Shown one piece after another: positions 11,006-22,475 of a DNA stretch of 64,000 bases. Source of the stretch: Dolomedes plantarius (taxonomy: Eukaryota; Arthropoda; Arachnida; Araneae; Dolomedidae); the NCBI GenBank assembly GCA_907164885.2, contig OU015499.1, positions 159,399,489 to 159,463,488 of the forward strand. Direction: 5' to 3'. How positions within the stretch are numbered: the first letter of the stretch is position 1; the number at the start of each line of letters is the position of its first letter. Position numbers and translations under genes: made by a program. The notes under the pieces are model-generated. The model saw nothing but the letters and a program-made list of their open reading frames with translations. It was not told where the DNA came from and ran no database searches.

Positions 11006-14000
11006 CTCAGAAACTGATAAAGCAATTTCTACAAAACTTGGTAAATACGTTCATTTTGAAGCAAGGAATAATGTATACTTCAAATTTAGTATTTTTAATT
11101 GCATTAATTATTTAAAATTAACATGTTTTCAATAAAAAATGCATTTTTCAAAGTTTTGTAATTTTAATTTAAATTTTAAAAAAATTAAGTTTTTAATTGC
11201 TTAAAAATGGAGTATACGTTAAATATACATTAGTTTTACATCATTATCAATATTTTTTGGGACTCTAGAACCAATAGTTTTGCTACAGTCTTGCGCGCAA
11301 TGGATGCAAGCCAAAACATAATTTTAAAATTTTCATCAAAATTAAAAATTAATTAAAATAACAGTTGTAGAACATTGAAATATTTATTCTACATAGAACA
11401 TATATTTAGCTTTCGGTGGTAAAAATTTCATGTATTTATGTTTTATAGGGAATGAGAAATAAAACCAAATGTGACATGATGCTAAATTGCGTCTTCAGTA
11501 AAAAAGTAAGACTCCTGAGACCCCTTAAATAGAAACAAAATTACCGAAAAAGATCGCTTCTCCTTTGGCGAAAGAAAAAAATAACAGTTTCAAAACCCAA
11601 ATTCCCTGAAATCTGTATCGATAATAATAAATTTTTGTATGATCCAGTATTTATAAAAATAAACATGACTCTAAATTTTATTGAGGTTTTCTAAAACTCC
11701 CTTACATTACTTCGGGAAATAGTAAGTAATACGATGCAGGGTAAAAAGTCGCCAAAATACGTTGATTACATGAAAATGGAAATCAAAACATGCGATGGTT
11801 TTCTTAAAGCCTAAATAGTTTAAACCTTCATAATTTTCTTAATGCCTAAAGAGCGATAAATACTTTCCGCGGGAAATGGTACTGGGGTGTTGATTATCCC
11901 CGACCCCTTATTTTGAGAATCGACCTCCCCGACGCAGCAACCTTAAAACCGGTCTCAGGTCTCTTCTGAAGGGAGGTCTGCAGTACATTACATATCTGTC
12001 TAACTAAAATTTCGGCTGAAGTACGATGCTCGTACCAATGTGTGAAGCGTGGGAATAAAAATTTTATCGCGGTGACCTCAGACTTTAAGGTAACCGTACT
12101 TGATCGTTTCATGACGTGCGGGAGGGTGTTTGTTTATGAAAGGTATTTTTTCGTACCGAAATGTCTTTACCGCTTCGTAATAAATTATTAATGCATTGAT
12201 AGATATTGCTTTACCGCATTATTTGTGCATTTCAAAGATCTTATCCCCATTAAATTTTTTTTTTTTTTCAGAATAAAAAAAAGTTCACTTTTTTTTATCC
12301 CTGGGTAATTTCTGCTAATTTAAAGTGTCAGATAATCAAAGAAATTTTTGAAAAAAATTGGTAATTTTTTTTATACATCTCTATCGGTATATAATATTTT
12401 GCTCATTTTTACATTTTATATTATCAATTTTTTTTTACATTTATTATTTTTTTATGGAGTGGTGTATGTGTTTAAATTTATGTAAGGATTTATAACAAAA
12501 GTTCAATTTTTCTAAAAAATTATGCTTTTGGATTTTGGCATTTCTATAAAACGTTGAAACAATTTTATATATCCTGGTTCCAGCACGTCTTCCTCATTTG
12601 TCAGGAATTTTTAAAACTTTCTCTTTCTTGAGGGATGGATATTCAATGGTTACGCAAGCTTTTATATTAAATTTTATTCTTATAAATGCCCATTTATGCA
12701 TTTCCATGGATAAAAGTCTTCATTTTCTACCGTATTCACAGTGGATGTTGGGCCTAACAGCCCTTCACAAAGTCTGACTAAACAGTAATGCTAGCGATTT
12801 ATGACATTCTTTGAGATTGGGTGATAAGAACCGTAAACATTTTTCCAATTCTGAATCGCATACATCCCCTAAGCCAGCTATGTAAGCACAACTGGGGACT
12901 TACTACTACGTAATAAATGTACAAGAAACAAATGATCTATTTCTATAAAAATGCACTATAAAAACGATCTATACCTTTAAAAATGTGCACTGGGACCAAA
13001 AATGTGAATTGACTTATATTATCTTTTAAATACTCTTCAAACTTCTTGTTGATAATAATAAAATAGTTTTACTATAAATCTAAAAAAGCTAAGAGATAAA
13101 ATTAAAAACTAAGAATAATTAGAATTAGATTGATTATCTTGAATTACCTTTCTACTCGATAATAAAATAAATAAAATAATAGTGTGATTCAGAGAATATT
13201 GGAAAAACAATTTGTTCTTACAGTATAATGTAATCCCATAACAAACTTCATTTTTTGTATCAAGTCAAATGATTTCCTAATAGACTGGAAATATATAGGT
13301 CATAACTCTACAATACAGTTCCGCACTACATGAAATCAGATGAAGATTAAGCTATACCTATTATAACACTTTTTGGTTTGAGAAAATCACACCATCCTCC
13401 TCATAAACAATGAGATAAAAAAAGCAATAAATCATTTTTCATGATAGACTATGAAATATTTTATTCTTTAGTCATAAATGTCATATGCACTGAGAGAAAC
13501 TGTAAAAGTGTAATACCATATTTAACAAAACAATGATTAAAGAAACATATATACATAGTATACAAAAAAGCAATACTACCACAAATTAAATTTTTTTTAG
13601 GGATAAGTAAATAAAAAAACATAATCTACAGTCATATAAAATTTACCTACATGATGAAATTTAAACTGTATAGTTCATATACAAACATGGTTATAGTCTT
13701 TTTATAAATTACTTCCCATCAAACTTTTTTTTTTTTTCCTGGGATATGAAAAATTAATTTTTCTGTATTTTGTACACATAAGCTCAGGTGAGGATAATAG
13801 CAAAACATTTATTGTCTTTATTTCCAGCAAATGTGACAAAAAGAAAAAGATATTGCATAACAAACAAGTAATTGTTACTTTCAAAATAAATTCTACGCCA
13901 AAATTCTTTTATATATATCTCATTGGAGTATCAAATATTTACACACTGGTATAAGGCAGTCAACAATAATAGAATGTTGAGCTTATACCAGAATGCAAAA

Positions 14001-14535
14001 AATCAGAAGACTCAAAAATATCTGGGGTATAGGGTTTGGATTAGGAGCATTTGGATCTTTTAAAACCCATTTCTTGAGGTAGAGAGTTACAATCTATAAC
14101 ATTTGTGATTGGATTACACAGTACAAGAGAGAGAGGATTTAAAGCAATTTTATTAAAATTTCATTAACTTTGTCTACAAACTTCAAGTTTTCTTTAAAAG
14201 ATTTTCATAAAATTCAGAGCCACTTTCAGGTTTCTCAACAAAATAATCACTTAAAAATAGATCAGGAAATATAAAAGGGATAAAATGCGGTGAAAAACAA
14301 TGCCACATGACATCATGAATATGCCAACATAAATTTGTATTAATTTAATTAAGTTGTGACCACCACTCCATATATACCTATGAATACAAAGAACACATTC
14401 TGCCCATTTTCAATTACAACGCTTAGGACATGTTAGATTTTCAAGAAGGAACTAGACATAATTTGGAATTATCTGATTTCCCAAGAAATTATTACTTTCC
14501 CACCCTTGGTTTTTAACATCTTGAAAGCCTCCTGT
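11006..14535. other. AT-rich DNA without supported genes
   Basis: From about 11985 this matches 35730-38033 of unit 2. It contains only short open frames and no recognisable protein. The stretch 12250-12640 is present a second time, within unit 1 only, at 14788-15190. Confidence 0.6.
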
Positions 14536-14787
14536 CAGTGGCAACTCTAGTTAGAGGCAAAATAGGCAGAACCTAGGGCCTTGCGTGGCTGAAACGAATG
14601 AAAGTACTTATTTACATGCATATTTTTGCTATGAGTGTAAATGACATCTGAGAATGAAAGAAAAAGCTTTTAAATGCTAATGAATTAAATTTTAATATGA
14701 ATTCCTTATTTTAGTAGTAGCATGGTATGATATATTAGCAAAAATTAACTTCATAAGTAAGCTATGTCCGAGGGAAGATATGGATTA

Positions 14788-15190
14788 TATCTTTTTTTTT
14801 TTCAGAAAAAAAAAATTTCAAGTGGGAGTGCTGGGTGATTTTTGCTAATTTAAAGTGTCAGATAATCTAAGAAATTTTGAAAAAAATTGGTATTTTTTAT
14901 ATATATTAACATATTTCAAAAATATCGGTATATGATATTTTGCTGATATTTTACATTTTATATTATCAACTTTTCTTAAATTTATTATTTTTTTCAGGGG
15001 TGGTGTATGTGTTTAAATTTATGTAAGGATTTTTAACTAAAATTCAATTCTTCTAAAAAATTATGCTTTTGGATTTTGGCATTTCTATAAAACGTAGCAA
15101 ACAATTTTATATATCCTGGTTCTGGCACGTTTTCCTCATTTGTCATGAATTTTTAAAACTTTCACTTTCTTGAGAGATGGATATTCAAGA
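14788..15190. repeat. Second copy of 12250-12640, inside hAT-3 of unit 1
   Basis: The run from the poly-T tract through TTTAAAGTGTCAGATAATC and the TATATATCCTGGTT stretch repeats 12250-12640 in direct orientation with scattered changes. Unit 2 has only the first copy (about 36000-36350). Confidence 0.75.
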
Positions 15191-15249
15191 AAGTGAAAAT
15201 TTTAAGATGGAAGAAGCTCTAAAATAGCTATAAATAATTTACATTTATA

Positions 15250-15900
15250 GCTTTTTTAGAGCTGCTTTCCGCTATAAAACACTTTGTACAGTTTATCACT
15301 TGGATAGCAGAGTGCAGAAACAGTGGGATGGTTCCAGCAATGATCACTGCAAATGAAATTGTTGAAGTACTTAATGTTTTAAAAGAATTTAAGGAAATTC
15401 AGACGAGGAAGAAATAAAACATTTTTTTAGTACAAAATACCAGATGAGAGGAGTGAAAATTGAAAAGACATGATCAATACAGAGTATTTTTTGATGATTA
15501 TTGACATTTCACAGGGCTGTACTTCAAGGTTTTGAGCTGAACAAATATGAACAAAATTTTAGGTTTATTCATGACATAAATCAGTTAAAGGAAAAACCTG
15601 AAGAAATTCTCCATAGTTGCCAGCAACTTCAGAAAGTTTCTACTGCGTGAAGTCAGGCAAAATTGTACTCTGTTATACTAGCAGAACAACATTACCAAGA
15701 ACTGAAGATGTTTAGAAGAACTATATCTACAGACTTAAAAGTTTGTGCCATTCTAAAGTACAATATTGAGAACAGTAATGACCATGTTTATCGAAAAATC
15801 TATGTGGTTATAATTATTTTGAGTATTCCAGTATATGTGCCTAGTGATGATTCGGTGAGATAACATGCAAAGTGAAAGATACAAAATACCCTCAATTTTT
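15250..15900 (+). pseudogene. hAT (ZMYM1-like) transposase C-terminal remnant, unit 1
   Basis: Broken plus-strand frames encode pieces such as LDSRVQKQWDG, ILGLFMT, and the open piece at 15663-15863 with LKVCAILKYNIENS followed by YRKIYVVI. The unit 2 homologue continues into a recognisable hAT dimerisation domain, but here about 0.8 kb is missing after position 15842, where the sequence jumps to GATGATTCGGTGAGAT (39680 in unit 2). hAT transposases dimerise through this C-terminal region. Many stops make this clearly inactive. Confidence 0.6.
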
Positions 15901-17105
15901 CTGATGAAAAGATTTACATTTCTAAATCAAGACAACAGATTTTCACAACTAGTCAAGTGTATTATTTATAAAATTTTAAGAAGTCTGTGAAACCAAACTC
16001 ACAACAGTCCACCACAGAATAAAAATTATATCAGTAATCACAAGACAGCCTTAGGAATACTATGCATAAAGGGATAGAAAACATGCAAAGAATTAATTAT
16101 CAAAGGCAGGGCTGCATTGATCCAATTGGACTTGAATTAGATGTAACTGGACCCGAGCAAGCACAGAGCCAAACACCTGCTGGATGCTCCGGATAGATTT
16201 GGATAAGATATATTTAAAATATGCTTGAAACGAAGTACTGTGATCTTTTAGAAACCTTCTAGAATGCCTGATAATAGATACCCACTCAGGTTTTGAACAA
16301 GTCTTAGTTGCAGCCACGGAGCTTGCGACTAATTTAGTAGTCAGTCCTGAATTTCAGGGAACACATTTAAAAAAATGAAAAAGGATATTCAATTATGAGT
16401 ATGTGGATGAACCAATACATAACTGGAAAGAAATGTTTGAGGCACATAGTTTTTAACAAATACCATAGAAAGCAAGACAGGCTAGGGAAGTTTATTACAG
16501 ACAATTCTACAGAACAAACATCGAAAAAATGCATCGGACCTACAAATTGTTTTGATAGAAGGAAAAATAATTCAGAATAATGACCAAATGATGTCTATAA
16601 AAGATGTACACATAGAAGAAATGGAAGTATTAAACCCTACTGTTTAGGGAACCCTATAAAAATTCTACAATTGCTACAAATCACAGCCACTGGCTTTTGA
16701 AATGTATATATATATCTTTAAGGATATTTTTAACCATTCATATAACTATAGAATTGGGAAAACTAAGCTTTTCTATATAAATATCAATTAAAACATACCT
16801 GAGGTCAACAATATCGCAGGAGAGACTCAACAGCCTTGCAATACTGTCTATAGAGCATGTAGAAACTAGGAAATAAAAATTAAGTAAATTTGTAAATGAT
16901 CTTGCAAATAAAAAATATGTAGTCTAGCTATTTCTTAGTTTCCTTTTCTTATAAATGTACATAACAAAGGAAATATGATCACCTTCCTAATTATTCTCTT
17001 TCATACTTCACATGAAATGTTTTTTCTTTTATAGTATATTAGAATTTTAGAAGACCCCGCCAAAATTTCTGCAATTGGGCGCCACAAGGACTAAGGTTGG
17101 CCCTG

Positions 17106-19222
17106 ATCAGAAGCATGAACGGCAAAAACTCGGATGTCAAATTTTCCAGTCTCAACAAAGTAATTTATTGTTATACTCTGTTACCTTAATATATTGAGTT
17201 AACATAGAAATTTCCAAATTTTTAAATATTAAAATATAGAAGACACATAAAATCTTCCAAAAAAAATTTTTTTTTAAAGATTTCTATAATGTTTAAAACA
17301 AAGTTATATGTAACTAACTGTCAACGAAACAGATATTGAGCAATAAACTTCAACATGAAACGCTAAGCTATCAAAATGACTGCAAAAGAAAGAAAAATCT
17401 TCTGTTAAATCATCGACTTTTATTGAGATATTATTTTCAAACTGTTTTCATAAAAGAACTTATACAGAATGTTTAAGAAAATTTCCCTCTTGCAAAATGA
17501 AAACTTACCAGCCTATATTTTCATATTTGGGGCCAAGTTACCTTTTACATAAATGGTAAATCATTTATATAAATTTTTAATATAAAATCCTCTAATGCCT
17601 TTTCAAATTTTTTCCATCTTGATATATAATTCATTTCATACATATTCCATCACAGCACAGTTATACAACACATTTCTGGAGCAGTGAAAAAAATAAAGAA
17701 CAACAGAATCTTCAAAACTATATATTGGACACTTTTACTACAGTTACTATCTATTCCTTAAATACTTTTTATCAATAGGAGGGAATACGATACATAAATC
17801 CTAATACAACATACATCAGTTTGGCTAACACTGATCTTAAGGACCAAAAATATATATATTAAAATATTACCCTAGACATGAACTGCAAGAACACAGTTAT
17901 AAATTTTACCAGTACAAAATAATCTATTGAGTATAAAGAATATGCACATAAGAGAGCAGACAGTTAAAATCTAGCTCTAAGCTGACCCAAGTATAATTAT
18001 TACAATACAAAAATTGAAAAACCATATCAAAATCCATATCGGCTGTCATAAATATCAGTTTAAACAGATTTTATAAATCTTGAAATGTTTCTTCTGAAGA
18101 AATCTTTAGAATGTATGATGTAGAGAGAATTAAAAATTTTTATACAAAACATAATTTCCTACAGTTATAAAATGTTAAATTATGTATTTCTGTCTTAATA
18201 AGAATTTCAATTTTAAATATCAAATATTATTTTTAAATCATTTGCTTTGAAATACATTGATTTAAAACTTTAAACAAGCATATTATAATGAATGATGTAC
18301 CTAAAATTATGAATATTTAGGAGTATTACATTTAATGCTGTTGCTGTTAACTTTGTTGCAATGAAAGATGGGCATGAATGTTATTTATTAAATCTTGTCA
18401 TCAAAAATGTTAATACTGAAGGAGTACAAAAACAAATAACATAATATAAAAAATAGTTTCAAATACCATCATAAATAAAAAGTTCTAATTTAGGACAAAT
18501 TCATAATTAATGTGGAAAATTTGATTATTTAAATAGATTTATCTATAAGTTTTGCATGAAATTAACAGTGCATATCAATTTCATTGTAATTTTTAAATAT
18601 TTAAAGTACATAAATGATGGTTTGTTGACTTCGATAAGACTGGATGTTTTAACAATTTTAATATATTTTAAGCATGGAATGAAATTAAGAAACCCCCAAA
18701 CACATGAATAGTGGGGAAATGCTGAATGTTTTTATAGCCTCGAATTCGGTGATTACATAAGTGGTTCCTTTATTTATGTTCTGCTACAATTGGGTTGTAA
18801 TCTATAATAAATGTTTTATTATTCAGTTTAATGGTTTAGTACTCTGAAATTCAGCTTAGCTTCATGCTTACATCACCAAATGTCAGTGATTATATCTGAG
18901 AAATGTAACTTAGTTTTTTTTTTTCAGTTTTAACAAATCGAATCTGAATGACGGTCATTTAGATGTTTTTAGCCAATGACATTTTAAATTACCTTCAGAT
19001 AACAAATTATAAGTTCAGTGAATGAAAAATCTTCTGAATTCGTTTTAAAACATTTTTATTTTTTTCTTTTCAAGGAATACAATCAGGAAGATCAGAGCTT
19101 TCCCTTGGTTATTCATATCAGGATTATAACTTTTATAAATTGATTTTTATACTTTGGAAATATTTTAAATTTTAATTTTTGTTCTAAAAATTAGCCTGTG
19201 ATACTAGTGTCATAATTTTTTT
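17106..19222. other. AT-rich DNA shared with unit 2, no genes seen
   Basis: The sequence matches 40949-43088 closely over its whole length. No open frame is conserved beyond chance and no RNA gene or repeat family is recognised. Confidence 0.6.
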
Positions 19223-20290
19223 GGTACTTTCGCATTAAACGGAGGCCATTTATTTATTTATATTTCAATTGTAAATACAAACACAGCACATTCAAAACGT
19301 AAACACAGCATTATTCTCACTAAAAAATGAATCATTGACAAGATCTATTTTACCATCATGTTTTGTTTTGCTATTATTGCAGTGTGTATAAAGTTTTTCA
19401 GTGTGATGTTTGAAATTTAGCCTACCAGTGTGACATTTATACACATTTGACACATTGTTTTCTCATAGCAGACTGCCATTTGTGACAATCGTTCACTGCT
19501 TATACTGCTGGTGCGAGGAACTAACCTCAGTATCTTGGTGCGAGAAACAATTAAAAATGGCGCCAAACATAACAGTCGACTGGAATAATTATATGAGGGA
19601 AGTCTGCTTTTTTTTTTTCCCGTCAAACAGAAAAATGAAGGTAAGATTGGTGGAGAGGGGCGTATTGTTGAGATTGACGAGAGTTTCTTTACAAAACGTA
19701 AAAACAACACTGGCCGGGTACTACCTCAACAATGGGTGTTCGGTGGTTTGTGCCAGGGAACTGGAGGACGTTTCCTAGTCAGAGTTCCGAACAGGAGTGC
19801 TAAAACATTGTTGGAGCAGATAAAACTGCACGTCGAACCCGGCTCAACAATTATATCTGATTGTTGGAAGGGATACAATACAGAGGAACTTGAAAACACG
19901 GGATATGCTCACTTGAAAGTTAATCAAAAGTACAATTTCGTGGACCTGGAAACAGGGGCAAGTACCCAGGAAGTTGAGAGGATGTGGGGGTAAGCCAAGT
20001 GGTGAAACAAAAAACATTGAGGAACAGCACGTCACCATTTGGAAACATATCTGGCGGAATACATATGGCGATTGGCAGCCAGCAACAATGCTTTCGTCGT
20101 GCTCCTGAGCAACATCACCCAGTTTCTAGCGACTGGAAATTAATTGCAAATTTTTATAACTTTCTGTACTTGAGTAACTTTTTGTACTTTCTGTAATAAA
20201 GTTTGCTGTTTGTGTTCATAATGGAATTTTACATTTTTCCCCAATTTTCCAATACTTAAATGGGTGGCCTCCGTTTAATGCGAAAGTACC
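19223..20290 (+). mobile_element. Merlin DNA transposon, unit 1 copy
   Basis: The terminal inverted repeats are GGTACTTTCGCATTAAACGG at the left and its complement at the right (about 27 bp before divergence). The element is flanked by an 8-bp direct repeat ATTTTTTT (19215-19222 and 20291-20298), which fits the 8-9 bp duplication known for Merlin. The interior carries an IS1016/ISXO2-like transposase. Total length is 1068 bp. The element at 43089-44126 sits in the same flanking sequence in unit 2. Confidence 0.9.
19455..20150 (+). pseudogene. Merlin (ISXO2-like) transposase, frameshifted
   Basis: The N-terminal region is preserved here (VHCLYCWCEELTS, then VDWNNYMREVC, the helical DNA-binding part of Merlin transposases). 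It is followed by the catalytic domain in another frame: GRIVEIDESFFTK, then PGSTIISDCWKGY, then an E in QEVERMW. A frameshift falls in the T-rich tract after MREVC (about 19610), and stops occur after QEVERMWG (19992) and beyond. The copy in unit 2 lacks part of this N-terminus but keeps the catalytic domain open, so the two copies have complementary damage. The enzyme would cut and paste DNA using a DDE core. Confidence 0.85.
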
Positions 20291-20649
20291 ATTTTTTTTC
20301 ATTCTTCTATATATGCTGAAATTATCTTCCTACAAACTTTTAAATTTTATGTACCATATTTATTTTTTTACAATGTTTGTATTTTTATGTGTGTATCTTG
20401 AAGCAATTACATGTTTATTTTATACCTTTTAAGAATTTTTATGAAAATAAAATTCATGTATTTTCAATTTCTTGTTTCCATACTATCCTATGACATATTT
20501 TTTAAAAATTTAAATTTTCACCTACTTTTAGAAACCGATTGATACATTTTGAAAATACTTTTTGCTATTTTAATTATTTACTCCAGATAAATGTTGTATT
20601 CAATATTTTTTCATTAAAATATTTTAATGCTGTTTATTAGCTACTTATT

Positions 20650-21101
20650 GTTGAATTTTCATAAAAAGTGACGATTGTCAGGCTAAAAGATTTAAAACAG
20701 TAAGAAATAGTATTTTCATGAATGAGAACTCCCCTTGAAAAACTGTGACAACTTCCCGCCGAACGGCACAGAATATGGATGTATCCTGTATATATTATCT
20801 TTTACCGCAATCATTAACAGTTTAAAAACTTTTTTATAACTCATAACCAGGAAAATTGCTAAACACGGTATGTCTGACTTGTAGGATGATATATTTATAC
20901 ATTTTGGATAAAATTATAAATAAAATTATCAGGGCAACTTTTAGCAGTCTCTTGAAATCGATGAGCGTATATTTTAATAGCACGCCAACATCTACCGGAA
21001 AGTAATATTCTACTAATTTGCTGAAAATAACATACTATAGCTGAACATGCAGTACCTAACGATTTAATAGCCATATGTATCGTATTAACATTTAGCTTCA
21101 C
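20650..21101 (-). pseudogene. Unrecognised ORF, unit 1 copy (frameshifted)
   Basis: I do not recognise this protein. The minus strand encodes NVNTIHMAIKSLGT and then CSAIVCYFQQISRILLSGR, followed by RFQETAKSCPDNFIYNF. It then shifts frame because the A-run near 20906-20916 is one base shorter than in unit 2. Beyond the shift, a second hydrophobic stretch and an HPYSVPF motif continue. The unit 2 homologue (44527-44979) stays open for 150 codons. Two hydrophobic segments suggest a membrane protein fragment; an insect-type chemoreceptor exon is possible but weakly supported. Confidence 0.3.
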
Positions 21102-21109
21102 TCAAAAAA

Positions 21110-22352
21110 AAAAAAAAAAAAAAAAGCGTAAAATGTAGAAATTATATATATCATTTTCAACATCTTCACAAAACAGTTCTGTCATACAATAAAGAAATAA
21201 CGTAAAAATTAAACTTACTGGAATACTGTTTATTTTTCTCGCACCTGGATCAACGTTATTTCAGTACGTGATCCATTCTAAAATGTGGGAAATTTTGTCG
21301 CCAACGGTTTTTCTCTTTTAATTAATTAGATTACAGAGAATCGAACACAATAAGCAAAGTCATGAAGCTATAATATCTGCAGCAAATGAATGCAAAAAGC
21401 AACATACTACGCGCTTGAGAGATACTGTTGCCATTGAACCAACAAATAATGAAAGTTAGCTACTGGTGATTTAGCACTGTTATCTGCTACCAACTCATAA
21501 GGTTCGCAGAGTATACCATTTTTCGGTTCACGATGTTTATCTCTTCTTTCCTGTTATCTTTTCGGGGGCGGGAGAGGAAGGGGGAGGTTACTTGGCTAGC
21601 CCAATTTCTCTCCCATTTGATTAGAATTTGTCCATTGATTGAACTAGAAGCACTGTTGATAAAGTAGTTTTACGTTTGCCGTTTTCAATAAAATAAGAGG
21701 CCGAGAATTTTCGCTCTGAATTTTCGAAACGTTTGAGAGGAGGTAAAGACTGTTCAATTTGTATTGTAAAAAACAGAATGCGTAAATTCTTTTTCACAAA
21801 ATTCATTGATAGTTTGAGTTACTCTCTTTATATTTTTTTCAATTGGTGATATGTGCTTCATTTATACATTGGTGATATGTGCTTATGTGACTAAAAATAA
21901 TAAATATAGGTATTTACTGAACTCTTGGAGATTCTTGGTGAGTTGGCTGATTTTCGCCAAGTGCGAATGCTTTTGTACATTTCAGATATATCTCTGGTTT
22001 GGCGATAAATATCCCACCAATATCTTTAATTACTACCAGAAGCATGCATGTGCATATTTTTATTTCCCAGTAACTAAACAACAAAGAAAAAGGTTTGGTG
22101 ATTTATGTCAGCAACACTCTTTCTCGTTTTTGTGTTTTGCGTAGCACTTAATATAAATACCTGCTTGTTATAGCATTTCTATTTTAATATTTAATTATGT
22201 ATAAACACTTTGCAGTCCTATTTTCAGTGTGGCAAACAATTTCGTAAACAATAATGGAACTGTAATTAAAAACAGGAAATCATTTACGTAAAATTTATAA
22301 TTTTTTAAATATCATGTAACATTTTTGTGCGATGATATTCTTCAAAAGTATT
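21110..22352. other. AT-rich DNA shared with unit 2, short ORFs only
   Basis: Open frames at 21621-21806 (minus) and 21851-22144 (plus) have counterparts at 45467-45940, but opposite strands are open in the two units and no family is recognised. A poly-A run at 21105-21125 is private to unit 1. Confidence 0.45.
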
Positions 22353-22475
22353 TGATAGTCTCCGTCCCTTAATAAGATGAAGACTTTAGCAGAGTTTCCG
22401 TGTAAAAGTAAGGACACAGGTTTAAAAGCAAAAAGTTTAATTTATTAACATACTAAATTAACTAATCTCATATAC
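22353..22475 (-). repeat. Copia 3' LTR remnant
   Basis: Only the terminal 123 bp remain. The junction with integrase coding sequence is at about 22475, and the polyprotein frame terminates inside the LTR at 22458. Confidence 0.85.

Larger units (their letters stand above)
8968..11985. other. 3.0-kb segment present in unit 1, absent in unit 2
   Basis: Unit 2 joins sequence equivalent to 8967 directly to sequence equivalent to 11980. An ATTAC/CATTAC microhomology is present at both edges, so a deletion in unit 2 is as likely as an insertion here. The segment contains an inverted-repeat element (9655-10766), a SINE-like stretch and otherwise AT-rich DNA with no gene. Confidence 0.7.
14536..17105 (+). 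mobile_element. hAT-3 element, unit 1 copy
   Basis: The left end CAGTGGCAACTCTAG (14536) and the right end, whose reverse complement reads CAGGGCCAACCTTAGTCC (17105), are typical of hAT elements with a ZMYM1-like transposase. Decayed C-terminal transposase sequence lies between them. The same two ends occur at 38034 and 40948 in unit 2. I could not find a convincing 8-bp target duplication. Confidence 0.6.

Noticed and set aside
19417..19710. Minus-strand 97-codon ORF in Merlin
   Set aside because: Antisense shadow of the transposase region.
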